A stretch of DNA of 64,000 nucleotides from Lineus longissimus (Eukaryota; Nemertea; Pilidiophora; Heteronemertea; Lineidae), in assembly GCF_910592395.1 (NCBI RefSeq), contig NC_088324.1, positions 4,554,953 to 4,618,952 on the forward strand. Direction: 5' to 3'. The translations under genes and the position numbers were made by a program. Positions 1 through 9,640 of the stretch are shown one piece after another. How positions within the stretch are numbered: position 1 is the stretch's first letter; each line of letters starts with the position of its first letter. Under the pieces are notes generated by a model that was not told the DNA's origin, searched no databases, and saw only the letters and a list, made by a program, of their open reading frames with translations.

Positions 1-1
1 A

Positions 2-2319
2 CGCATCATGGCCCGGTTTGAGCAGGACGCCAGTTTCCGCGGGATTGAGGGTGGTTTTGAGTCGGCCATGGGCCAGCCACCTTCTTCTATCAGTGTCATC
101 AAAACACCAGAGCTATCTTCATTTACCCAACAAGACGACACTTTTCATCAAGATTTAGGTAGGTAAATCCCATGTGAGTTGTAATTCTCATGTTTTATCA
201 CTTGGGCCAATGAAAATTTGATGTGAGAGAGGGTGCAAAAAGCATCGTCTGCTAGCTTTAAAATTCTTTCGTCGGCCATTATACTTATTTGTATAATTGG
301 CCAAATGCCAATGTACATGCAACACATGTCATGTCATGTGCGCACTGATCTGAGAATCATTGCCACCAGAAAATTGTATTCTCCTTATTTCCAAGATGAT
401 GACAGCACACATCTTTATGATATACCACACCTTGAAATAATAAGGAGAGTCACTAACCAAAAAATCCTGGGTGTGCAACAATACCTGAAAAATCGAAGTT
501 AAAAAAGAGTCACTGAATTTGTTCAGTGATGCTAGGAAGCTGCCATGTTGAATTTGTGTTGAGCATGCTCAGTGACCTCTGACTCATCAATCTATGGAAT
601 GCCAATCAAGCCAAAAAAATTGAAGTGGGAGGGAAATCTGGAAAAGGGAATTTATCCCAATAATGCTGTTGAATCCAATGATACATTTTTTGCCAGAATG
701 AACTATTCTAGAACAAAGAATAAAACATACCAAATAATGTATCATTCTAAATATGAAGTATATTTAAAGCATAAATTGATGAGATATGTATATATGCACA
801 TCACAACATAATAATGACTAGTAGACAACCCCATAGTAAATAGGCTAATAAGATGAAAACACTTTTAGTGTTGGGTATCTTTTGATCACAACTAATATAA
901 ACTATGTACACTGGCTTTTACCTCTTCAATAATTAGCAATTAACAGTAATTAACAATGTGAAGTTTATGTAAGGTGTATAGGCCTATAATACACTGTCTA
1001 AAAAAGTGAATCATTCTTCCACCAAACAGTAACAAATGTGTTCATTCCATTTTCAGGAACTATTGACTTCACAGACTTCCAGTCCGGGTTCCAGCCAAGT
1101 CAAGTTATCCCCAGTGTCAGTGATCAGAAACCAACATTCAGTTTCTTCAATGAGTCAATGGGTGGCGTGCCAAACAACACTAGTCAGTCTTGCTGTACAG
1201 TGACCACAGCAACAATTAAAGGTACATACTTTTCTCCTTTCCAATGCAGTGAGAGGGATCTTTATCACAGATCACTTCTGAAAAAAGTTTTCGAAATGTT
1301 TGAAGACGCTCCCGGCCCCCCCACAATTTTATGGCGGAGACTTCTCTAAATCTTACATCAAATAATATGAGTCACCTGCTATTGTATTGTATATTTCAGT
1401 TGCTGTATACGCCATGTATAGTATTTCAAATGCATAGAATGAATACTAGATAGTAAATCCACTTATTTTTCAGATACTGCAGTGAGTAGGCCTAACCACC
1501 ACCCAAAGTCAGACAGCATCATAGTTCCAGCTAAGAAGCCCAGGCTGTCCAAGATAACAGGTGTGTATAATAGGCCTCAATTCACAATGAATTATTCACA
1601 ATGAATTCAATAATACTTCAATATATAGTACAATTGAGGTAAGATGGTACAATTATAACCTCAGTACAGATTATAGCCTATGCGTGCATTAAATGCAATG
1701 AGTTATCACCCCCCCCCCCTGATAGATGTGTACTAATCACAGTAGCTATATATACTGTAGAAGCTAAAATTATACTGAGGCTATTATTGTACCACTTTAC
1801 CTTACTAAAAATGGCCAAGCATACATGCAACATGAAATATGTAATTCTCTAGAAAGGTAAAGACAATGGTGTTCTAAAGTAACATATCATATAGCGTGAA
1901 AAACTTGTTGGCTTCCAACCCCTCTTTATTAAAAATTAAGCAAGATTGATGAAAGAAATTGTGTTATCTGAATTGATTTATTGCAAGATACTTGGTTTCT
2001 CTGACTAAATGATCAAACTTCTGAAAGTAAGAGTAATAGTAATAGAATATTCTTTTCATATAATTTAGGTTCGAGTAAAGCAACTGCTAAGGCATTGTTA
2101 AAGGATGCAGCACAAGACTGCAAGAAGGCAGACATAACTGACCTGCAGAGGGAGGTTCTTGTCGCAACCCTGGAGACACAGAAGGCGACCAGCACAACTC
2201 AATTACTTCTTCAAACGGAGGCAACACTCCGTATTGAAAAGCTGCAACTTGAAATCGAACTTCTCAGGGAGAAGGCACTGCTCTGCAAGGTGTCTGTCAG
2301 TGACTTGGTTGAAATTTAA
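2..2319 (+). CDS. Harbinger-1 companion protein, 3' exons (partial)
   Basis: Four exons read as one frame: 2-158, 1057-1221, 1474-1560 and 2069-2319 (stop TAA). Each has AG/GT borders (donors GTAGGT, GTACAT, GTGTGT; acceptors TTCAG, TTCAG, TTTAG) and all introns are phase 1. The gene begins upstream of the window, so its N-terminal DNA-binding part is missing; the Met codon at 8 is probably internal. The last exon is a Leu/Glu/Lys-rich coiled coil (DLQREVLVATLE, then LQLEIELLREK) closely like the last exon of the companion gene in the Harbinger at 14.4-29.3 kb. The gene is convergent with the transposase exon at 2648-3144, as in other PIF/Harbinger elements. The role (guiding transposase to DNA) is known for the superfamily; here it is inferred. 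Confidence 0.75.
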
Positions 2320-2647
2320 ATTTGTTATCAATGTAAATAAATGTGTACAGGTCACAGGAAAAGATTTTCACTCCTCTTATAGTTACTATTAATAGCAAAG
2401 ACAATCTTTTAAAGAGAAACCTGAAGGGGGTCCTTCTAGGGTTTACATTTTATACGCTTTCATTCATCAAATTTACTTGTACTAGCTACCTCAATACTAA
2501 TTTACTTCAGGACACCTCCAACCAAAGAAGCTAGGGTTTTGCCCCATCAAACCCTATGAACCCTAGGGCTCTAACCGCATGCCCCCAACCCTAACATTTC
2601 AAAAACCTGTGCTTCAACTAACAGACAATTGGCAAATCCAATGTCAT
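2320..2647. other. Spacer between convergent Harbinger-1 genes
   Basis: This holds the 3' ends of the two convergent genes. It contains AT-rich sequence and a short run of CCCTA-type words (AACCCTATGAACCCTAGGGC near 2550). No coding or structural signal was seen. Confidence 0.5.
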
Positions 2648-3144
2648 TTAGTTTGCAAAATATTGATTTGCCAACATGTCTCTGTGGTGTTGACCAGTGT
2701 TAGGTCCATCATTAACCTGATCATCCTCGTCATCTTCGTCATCGCTCTCACTGTCACTAAACTCTGGCGGGTCTCTCTCTCCTCTCATCTTAGCAATATT
2801 GTGGAGTACGAAACATGCTGACGTGATCTTCAATGCTCTGTCTGGCCGCATCCTTATTTCACCATGCAATACATGAAACCTGCGTTTTAAGACACCGAAG
2901 GCATGCTCGATTCGAACTCTAGTTGCGCACAGGGAGGTGTTGTATTTAGTCTGTGCATCATTGTTGGGGTGACCATAGGGAGTCATCAGGTATGGCAGAC
3001 AGGGGTAACCACTATCTCCAAGTAGAATACCATCTTGGCCCTGTGAGTTGGTGGCATCAAGGTGACGTTTCAGTTCTGAATTTCGGAAGATGAAGCTGTC
3101 ATGGCAGGCGCCAGGCCATCTGGCCAACACATTGATGAATTTCC
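2648..3144 (-). pseudogene. Harbinger-1 transposase, last exon (DDE_Tnp_4 nuclease)
   Basis: The minus-strand exon starts after a TTTCTAG acceptor at 3145 and runs to a stop at 2648. It carries the second half of the PIF/Harbinger nuclease: WPGACHDSFIFRNS (a conserved Asp region), LLGDSGYPC (Asp), RIEHAFGVLKRRF (catalytic Glu) and ITSACFVLHNIA, then an Asp/Glu/Ser-rich acidic tail. It is about 165 residues, so the upstream exons with the N-terminal region and first Asp (CIDGTH in the family) are absent. Upstream DNA past about 3240 is unrelated DIRS sequence, so the gene is truncated. It closely resembles the transposase at 14.6-16.1 kb, so both belong to one lineage. Confidence 0.85.
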
Positions 3145-3282
3145 CTAGAAATAAAAGAAGAGCATATAACTTGTTGTTCTGTTGCCTGCATAAGAAAGGA
3201 AACCCTGAATAATTACACACGTTCCAATGGTCAAAGAGGAAACTAGGTCAAACCATGGAGGTTTTATAATACCTCCATGAGC

Positions 3283-3333
3283 TTGAACGAAGGGGACCTG
3301 ACCACCATTTGAACGAAGGGGACCTGACCACCA
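3283..3333 (+). repeat. 25-bp tandem duplication at a DIRS/Harbinger junction
   Basis: Two copies of a 25-bp unit beginning TTGAACGAAGGGGACC lie at 3283-3307 and 3309-3333, separated by one T. The second copy is in frame with the DIRS RNase H fragment that follows, so the duplication sits at or near the chimeric junction between the two elements. Confidence 0.9.
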
Positions 3334-3745
3334 AGGGCACGTGGTCAGAGGAGGATGCACGTCTCTCGATCAATATCCTCGAGATGCAGGCTGTCATCCT
3401 GGCCGTGAGGGCCTTCATGTCTCATCTGAGGGGTCACAGGGTTTCTCTTTTCTCCGACAATTCGACGGTAGTCGCTTATATTCGGAGACGGGGGGACGAG
3501 ATCCGACACATTGTGCCGTCTCACTTGGGAGCTCCTGCAGCTTTGTCGCCGCTTGGATATCCAGCTCCTCCCCCGTCACATCCCCGGCAAGAGAAATACC
3601 TTGGCCGACGCCCTTTCCAGGTCGGACTGTCTGGTCCAGACAGAGTGGACCCTCCATCGCGAGGTGGTCTCTCGCCTGGGGGCCCTGTGGGTGCTCCGGT
3701 CGTGGACTTGTTTGCGACTCGGTTGAACAAGAGGTTCACTGGTTA
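3309..3745 (+). pseudogene. DIRS-like RNase H / methylase-region fragment, frameshifted
   Basis: Translations match the RNase H part of the intact DIRS ORF2 at 40.0-42.2 kb: INILEMQAVILAVRAF, VSLFSDNSTVVAYIRR, HIPGKRNTLADALSR, LVQTEWTLHREVV and VVDLFATRLNKR all have counterparts there. The match jumps between frames: frame of 3309, then frame of 3511, then back for the last motif. At least two indels therefore break it. It is a 5'- and 3'-truncated remnant from a family related to, but not identical with, the full DIRS copy. It abuts a Harbinger fragment immediately downstream. Confidence 0.85.
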
Positions 3746-3751
3746 TTTTAG

Positions 3752-4132
3752 CAGATAGTGCTTACCCCTTAATGCCGTGGGTTATGAAGCAATATCCAGA
3801 TAATGGACGTATGACTCCGGAGCAGAGAAACTTTAACTATCGATTGAGTAGGGCTAGAATGGTTGTTGAAATGCTTTGGTCGGCTGAAATGTAGATGGCG
3901 TATATTGTTAAAAAGGTGTGATATCCAGAGAAGAAGCATGAATAACATAATTGCGTCATGTGTTGTCCTGCATAACATATGCGAGGAGTTTAAGGAACCC
4001 TTTAAAAAAAGATGGCTGAAAGATCTTCCAACTGATGAATTTGACGATGATGAGATATGCAGACAAAGAGAGGACGAAAATGCATTTCATATTCGGAATG
4101 CCCTGAAAGATTATTTCAATCAACAACAGTAG
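3752..4132 (+). pseudogene. Harbinger-2 transposase, 3' fragment
   Basis: Begins abruptly inside the catalytic domain with ADSAYPLMPWVM (Asp motif of DDE_Tnp_4), then SRARMVVE (catalytic Glu region). A shift to the frame of 3863 follows, giving FGRLKCRWRILLKR and IIASCVVLHNICEE. It ends in an acidic/basic C-terminal tail with a stop at 4130-4132. It is distinct from the Harbinger-1/3 lineage (ICEE after LHN, short tail) and closer to the transposase at 52.1-53.5 kb. The N-terminal two-thirds was lost at the junction with the DIRS fragment, and one frameshift separates VVE from FGR. Confidence 0.8.
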
Positions 4133-4507
4133 AAGTTACAATGCGAAGCAGGTCTTGGTGGCACAATCAGTGTCAGTGCTTATGTCAATGCTGGCAACTT
4201 TGGTGAAAACACTGGAAATATTTAGTTTGCATCAGGATATGTGTATGGGGATAATAATGTAAAGGATGGAATGCTTTTATTGCTACTGGCAGTTTCACTT
4301 TTTGTGACAGCATTTCAATCAACAACAGTAGAAGTTACAATGCGAAGCAGGTCTTGATGGCACAATCAGTGTCCGTGCTTATGTCAATGGTGGCAACTTT
4401 GGTGAAAACACTGGAAATATTTAGTTTGCATCAGGATATGTGTATGGGGATAATAATGTAAAGGATGGAATGCTTTTATTGCTACTGGCAGTTTCACTTT
4501 TTGTGAC
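4113..4507. repeat. Tandem duplication, 2 x about 199 bp
   Basis: The segment from ATTTCAATCAACAACAGTAG at 4113 recurs at 4312 with few differences and runs to about 4507. The first unit includes the last codons of the Harbinger-2 transposase, so the duplication arose inside the element, between its two convergent genes. Confidence 0.9.
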
Positions 4508-4531
4508 AACAGAAAGGGATGACATGGCATG

Positions 4532-5680
4532 TTACATTGCTAGAGGACGAACAGGCATGCCACTGCTGGTGCGGGGGTGCTGCATTTGCCTACTAGTATG
4601 TTTTGGAAGTTGCATGTGCTGGGGCTGACTGGTCTGAACCTGTGAATGATGTGGTCTTATGCTGGGTCCCCTAGGTAGATAATGGGACATTCCATTCTTC
4701 ATGTTATTGGTTGTGTTGGTTGCAATGCCTGCCAATAATTCCATCATACGCAGTTCATGGGCCATCTGCTCTCGCCTTCTCTGTGTTTCTCTCTGCAACT
4801 TCTTTGCGATCCTGTCGCTCTTGCTCCTGTCTTTGTTTTTCCAATGCTAGGAAGTTGGCATCAGAAGCTGTTACGGACTTCATAAAAGAATTCAAGCAGT
4901 CTGCAAGATCTTTAAAGCCATCGGGTTCAGATTTAGTAGCAGCAGCAGTTTTCACTCTCTTAGCCCTGTTCCCACGACCTGAAAAAGAATGCTGGTATAA
5001 GTAACTTGAAAAGTATGTGATGTTTTTACAACGTGTCTACAAGACATGCTCCTACAGCATGTTCAGCATGTCACTTGGTATCTGCACTTGCAATTCAATA
5101 GTCTGAAAACAAATAAGGAATTGGTCTGTCTGTATGATGTGCATGTAGGCCTACAGTACATATTACTAGTATATGTAATGCACTTTTAGGTCTAGAAGTA
5201 AAAGTAACTCATGATTCATATAAAATGAATGGCTGTCTCTTTTTCTTTTTGTTCAGCCTACTGGGATGTCACTGAAAAATAAGAACCTTAACTGGTGAAT
5301 GATTCATGATACAGAGTAAACAGGCCGCAGCAGTCCCCACCTTTTCCTACCCAGTTTGCTTTCTTATCTTCTGGTGCCTTTTCACTGTCCCTGGTCTCTG
5401 AAGGATGGGTGAAGGTAGACTCTGGCAAAGGGGAGGTTGAATTGGGTCTCAAGGAAGAGCAAGGAGATGCGGAGCTACGCCTCGAGGAGGCAGGAGTTGA
5501 GCAATTTGGCATTGATGATGAAGCTGGACTAGGTGACACTGACAGGAAGCTGCCCTGCAGTGCACTTCTTTCTTGGGACCCTCTATCCCAAGCTGGGGTT
5601 GACGACCTAGAACTACTGGCATCATCATCATTCATCCATGATGCAATTTCAAGATCATCTGGACTTGAGGGTTTGGCCAT
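4532..5680 (-). pseudogene. Harbinger-2 companion protein (two exons, frameshifted)
   Basis: Exon 1 (5680-5341) starts at an ATG with MAKPSSPDDLEIASWMNDDD and continues as a Ser/Pro-rich low-complexity region. Its donor is AAAG|GTGGGG. Exon 2 (4978-4532) follows a TTTTTCAG acceptor with the same phase (1) and encodes a basic stretch, then a Glu/Gln/Arg-rich coiled coil (EKQRQEQERQDRKEVAERN). A frameshift near 4800 is needed to continue into RETQRRREQMAHELRMMELL and the C-terminus at 4532. No Myb/SANT motif is visible in these exons. The assignment rests on position (convergent with the Harbinger-2 transposase) and on the acidic plus coiled-coil layout shared with other companion genes here. 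Confidence 0.55.
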
Positions 5681-5825
5681 TCTACTCTGTTGCTGTCTGT
5701 TTTCAGGAAGCTAGGATTCTGAAATGGAGAGAATATCACAGAGTTCAATATAATTGTAGTGTATAGGCTGTACTGGTGCCATAGTCCTCTACACATGCCT
5801 ACCCTATTGCATCCAATTACACACT

Positions 5826-5844
5826 GGGGGGGGGGGGGGGGGGC
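5826..5844. repeat. Poly-G run
   Basis: Nineteen consecutive G residues, a possible length-variable or assembly-sensitive site just left of the Kolobok-like element. Confidence 0.95.
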
Positions 5845-6222
5845 TCAGATTCGGGTAAAAAATGTGGATGCATTAGCCAGTGTACATACATGTACATGTA
5901 TAGGCCCTGGTAGTACTGGGTCCCCCTGCCCCATGACTGAGTAGCCTGAGTATAATCAATCAGTTCTTTAACAAAACATATACTTTAAAGGCCATATATC
6001 AAGGTTTGAAAACATGCTTGATACTCATGAAATATGTTGAGGGTTAAAAAACAAGATCCCAGACATTAAAAAAATTCTAATAATAAAGTCATTATTTAGT
6101 TATTTCAATTTTCAATTTTAAACTATTTGAATTTCCCACCACACACAACTTTAGATTAGTTCCACATGTGGCCACTAGGGATTTTTTGATGACGTAGATC
6201 AGGCCAGTCAGAACAAACCAAG

Positions 6223-6594
6223 ATGGCTTCCGCATACAGTTCAGAGAGTGAGAGCAGTGAATTTGAGGATGTTTTGGTCGATACAGAAGGATATTTAAAC
6301 GTTGAGCCGTACATGTTCGAGCCATTAATATCACTAGATCATAATGAGAGTGATCATTCGGACGAAAGTGATTAGAATTTGTGGTTAATCAATTTGCATG
6401 GCAGGCCTGCCGATATAGCAAAGAAGACATTGATAGATGGTTGCAGATGCATAACATGTATGATTTTTGAACAGACTAATGTTGCACAATATTGTTTCGC
6501 CTCGTCTGTGTTGTATTGCCAGTTATGTCATGACGCTGAACTACTATTGAAAAGTGACGGTATTATGCACAATCATCTTGACGTGACGATATAA
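6223..6594 (+). pseudogene. Acidic leader plus degraded Cys motif (P2X7-tail-like, tentative)
   Basis: ATG at 6223 opens MASAYSSESESSEFEDVLVD and ends at a TAG at 6373, about 50 residues, acidic, with VEPYMFEPL. From memory, such an acidic leader with PYxFEP precedes the cysteine-rich C-terminal (ballast-type) domain in many invertebrate P2X7-like proteins. Downstream, in another frame, DGCRCITCMI...QYCF (near 6438) keeps a C-x-C-x2-C spacing like that domain but lacks the usual paired cysteines. No intact gene remains. Identification is tentative; the sequence itself shows only the acidic ORF and the cysteine cluster. Confidence 0.4.
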
Positions 6595-6769
6595 TGCCGT
6601 GCAACGTTAGATAGGCCTAGATGTCAGATGACAATAATCTGTCATTGACAGTGGCTGTCACTGACACTGACCTGTGTCGCTGTCACCTTGCTATGGCTGG
6701 AACACAAGACGACACTATGCGGTATCACAGGCCCCAATAGGGCCTACACATTATGTATAACAACCGACC

Positions 6770-7054
6770 TCAGCAGCCTCGGGCATTAAATGTAATTGAC
6801 ATGGTTGGAACAGCTGTTTTTAACAAGTGGCATTTAATATTCAGTTGGATGCAGATATCCGGCTTCATGTGATCACTGCAAAGTTTGGCCGAAGGCCCAG
6901 GCTTCCAACACTCCAAACGTTTGCACTTCCGAATCCACAGCTTCCTCCTCTCTCGTTCAACTGGCTTTGGAAATTTATGAAAATGGGTTCCATCCGTCAT
7001 TCGATTGTTCGTTGTGCTAGCCTTGACACAATTCGGAGCCACACAATACACCAT
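6770..7054 (-). CDS. THAP zinc-finger domain exon
   Basis: ATG at 7054 opens MVYCVAPNC, followed by THFHKFPK, a basic stretch with KLWIRKCKR, WKPGPSAKLCSDHM and LKTAVPTM. These are the C2CH cysteine/histidine pairs (C-x4-C ... C-x2-H), the invariant Trp and Pro and the terminal AVPT box of a THAP DNA-binding domain, about 85 residues with a stop soon after. THAP domains bind DNA and occur in P-element and Kolobok transposases and in genes derived from them. It lies wholly inside the TTAA-flanked element and is convergent with the acidic ORF. A downstream catalytic domain is not seen, so it is a fragment or a one-exon remnant. Confidence 0.8.
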   Translation of the reverse strand: MVYCVAPNCVKASTTNNRMTDGTHFHKFPKPVERERRKLWIRKCKRLECWKPGPSAKLCSDHMKPDICIQLNIKCHLLKTAVPTMSITFNARGC

Positions 7055-7470
7055 AGTGAATGAAACACATTACTTCCAGGTGTGCATAATTAATTAAGGC
7101 CCTCCTGCTTTTATGATTGCATGACATGTACAGATAACCTGATCTACATCACAACTTTTGCTGAACCCGCCACCTGGCTCTAACAAGCCAGTTGCTAGCC
7201 TGATTAGGTAATCAAGTTGTCAAACACATAATTGGCTATATCTTCAAAATGGATGGAGCTAATTGCATTTGGTTTTCTGTATTGTATAAAGTGTTAGGTA
7301 CACTTTTGAAATCGTCTTACAGCTGAAAATGGCAAAAAACCTAGATATATGGCCTTTAAAGGGGAGGGTGATTTCGGCCCAAACCCCTCCATTATCAGAG
7401 TCGGTAGGCCTAGGATCTCATGGCAGCTATTCCATGCCACAGCTGAGATCCCCAAGTCCTTGGTCTTGTC

Positions 7471-7916
7471 CTATGAAGCAGCAGACAGCACTGACTGTGA
7501 TACGGCTGAAGAAAATTAGGATGCTGCCGCACCTAGGGCAGGCCCAACCTACCATTTAAATTAAGGCCTAGCTCAGGCAGGGTGTTATCGATCGCCTCGG
7601 ATAAGTCTTCGTCGTAATCCTCAACCTCACTTTCGAGACCACTCTGACTGTCAACTGATATACATGATGTAGGTGATGCGGATCTTTTCTTTCCCCTACG
7701 ACTGTGAATTAGGCTCTCCATGATTTGTCCTGTTGGAGCGTTCAAACTGGGCTTGTGCCCCAAGATGGCATGTATGCGCTCGTTATGATCCATGGTTTTT
7801 GGGGCCCGTCTGGTTTTCCTCATGTTGATGTCTTGCACCCTTTTGTAGTCCGATTTAAATCGTTTTATTTTGGTGTTTTCTTGGTCCTTGGTCTTTGGAT
7901 GACCAAGTTCAGTCAA
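7471..7916 (-). CDS. Myb/SANT-like (trihelix-type) protein exon, partial
   Basis: Minus-strand frame 7916-7553 contains KRFKSDYKRVQDINMRKTRR and AILGHKPSLNAP, the last helix and linker of the Myb/SANT-like (trihelix) domain seen in metazoan regulators and Harbinger companions. A basic, then Ser-rich, then acidic segment follows (LESEVEDYDEDLSEAI). A donor AAATG|GTAGGT sits at 7552. A candidate terminal exon, 7505-7471 after TTCTTCAG and in matching phase, would add about 11 residues before TAG. The N-terminal half of the domain is absent because a GCTCACC repeat begins at 7932. It could be a host gene exon or another transposon companion gene. Confidence 0.5.
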
Positions 7917-7931
7917 TTCTTTTGCTATTTA

Positions 7932-8560
7932 GCTCACCTGTCAGGTGAGCTTATACGATACTGCAGCGTCCGTCGTCGTCGTCGTACGTCGTTAACTTTT
8001 GACAAAATAGAAAGTTCACACTTGGTGTGTGGGTACCCCTAGGCAAGACCTTCCTTCAGAATGAAAATCAGCGCAATTTGACTGCTGGGCTGCCATATAG
8101 GGGGCGGTCTTTGAAAACCTATTTTTGTCATTTTGAAGCTTATGGTTAAAGCTAGAGCGATGACAATTTTATATTGGGTGTATCTAATAAAGGTACATCA
8201 CATATCACACAGGTTTTTGATTTGACCTTCATTTCAAGGTCACAGAGGTCGAACTCTAAAATGTCTTTGATGGTGGCATGTTTCTTTACTATTGGTCATA
8301 GACTCTCTAAATTAAATATGTAGACACCTATTATGCATCTCTACATGCTGACACAGATTTAGGTCAGTGTGACCTACAGTTCAGTTATAAGTAGGTCAAG
8401 GTTAAAAAGCCCATTTGCTTTATTCCAGCTGATTGAAGTTTGAAATGAAGTTTTAGAGGTCTGCATGATATAGAGGTTTCGATATCAAATAGATTGGTTA
8501 CATTTCACATCACTAGTTGGCAGTATTAGGCAAAAATGTTAGTTGGCACATTGCCAGCAG
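7932..8560 (+). mobile_element. GCTCACC-family element, 5' part
   Basis: Begins TA|GCTCACCTGTCAGGTGAGC, a near-perfect hairpin, then a CGTCCGTCGTCGTCG run. A module with a GTTTTTGATTTGACC...CAAGGTCACAGAGGTC core follows, shared with the copies at 21.4-22.1 and 48.6-50.0 kb. The 3' signature (GGTGAGCACATGGTCC...CATTTCAT) is not found nearby, so the copy is 3'-truncated and its end is approximate. No coding capacity was seen. Confidence 0.75.
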
Positions 8561-9616
8561 TTTTGAATTTCACGGTTCGAGGCAATCCGTCAGTATCCCA
8601 GATGCGCAGTGTTGTTCTGCGCCGCTAGAGCTGCATACTACAAGTATGGACGATATTCTTTCCTAGTCTATGCACCTTATGGCCTTCAACCATTGGGCAA
8701 TCTATATAACAACAAAGTATATATTCTCATTAGTGGGTGGTACCTTAAACATTGCCTGTAACTCGGAGGTAGGATTGCGATTGATGTTCAACAGTAATTG
8801 TCAACAGTGATTGTGACTAAAGGACCTTTTCAAGGAGGACACTATCATATTCTAGGAAGGATTATTCCACAGGCTCACGGATTATTATATCACATTTTTT
8901 GGAACTAGACTCCCACATGATTGCAATCGATTGAATTCAGTCTGCACATCTCCCCCTCTTATGTTAAGTCATACTGGTACCACAAATTCTTTGCAGTCCA
9001 GATTATTTCATCCCCATCCTTCCACGTCGCTAATGCAAACATCATTATTCAAGAATACTAAAGGGATGCTGTGGCTGTAAGCACACATGGCTTGGCCAGG
9101 ATTGTCCTGACATTACATCGTTTATTTTGATGATATGCACGTTGTGCACACTCTGGTACCGCAGTGATGCGCAGCTGCTGCACTGGAGTCAAAAACGTTG
9201 CACGTCTCAGTTATCGCAGGAGGGAATGACAAGTCAATGACATTATCACTTTGATTGGCGTAAGCTATACCCAATGTCAAAGGATTCTATATGGAGTTGC
9301 CGCTTGGAACATTCACCACGGATCGTGGAATTATAGACACTTTTGTGGCCACATTTTGACGCGTATCGTATATAGACATTAATCTCATGAACTTTGCTTA
9401 ACTTTTCACTACATTATAAACTTCAGAAGGCCTTCATGGTGACCTGGATTACCCCGTGCCAAGGACAGCTACGATGAGTGGACTTTAAAAACAAAACAAA
9501 AAAACCACAAAAATGACACGAAAAAAAAAAATTGTTTCATCAAAGCATGTACTTCATTTCATTCATTATCCCATGGCTGATCAGATGTACTGAAATATTT
9601 TCGGGGGCGAAAATTA
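8561..9616. other. No gene recognised; possible retroelement 3' region
   Basis: About 1 kb without a supportable frame. An A-rich patch lies at 9487-9530. The stretch leads into a purine-rich tract at about 9617, so it may be the untranslated 3' part of an LTR retroelement, but no protein match supports this. Confidence 0.3.
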
Positions 9617-9640
9617 TCAAAGGGGGGACGTGTAGTGGGT
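9617..9640 (+). promoter_or_regulatory. Polypurine tract and possible LTR start
   Basis: AAAGGGGGGACG is followed at once by TGTAGTGGG at 9631, the arrangement of a polypurine tract and the 5' TG of a 3' LTR. The matching LTR end and a second LTR were not found, so this stays a candidate. Confidence 0.3.

Larger units (their letters stand above)
5989..7355. mobile_element. Kolobok-like DNA transposon, 1367 bp, TTAA target site
   Basis: Left end AGGCCATATATC (5989) and right end GATATATGGCCT (ending 7355) are inverted repeats, with similarity continuing into AGGTTT. The ends are flanked on both sides by TTAA (5985-5988 and 7356-7359). TTAA target sites occur in piggyBac and Kolobok. Termini starting AGG rather than CCY, and the THAP domain inside, favour Kolobok, whose transposases often carry THAP. 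The element is too short and too broken to be autonomous. It holds an acidic ORF plus a cysteine motif on the plus strand and a THAP exon on the minus strand. Confidence 0.75.

Noticed and set aside
3309-3311. A start codon for the DIRS fragment at 3309
   Set aside because: The codon is TTG and the similarity to DIRS RNase H simply begins there at a junction. It is a truncation, not a start.
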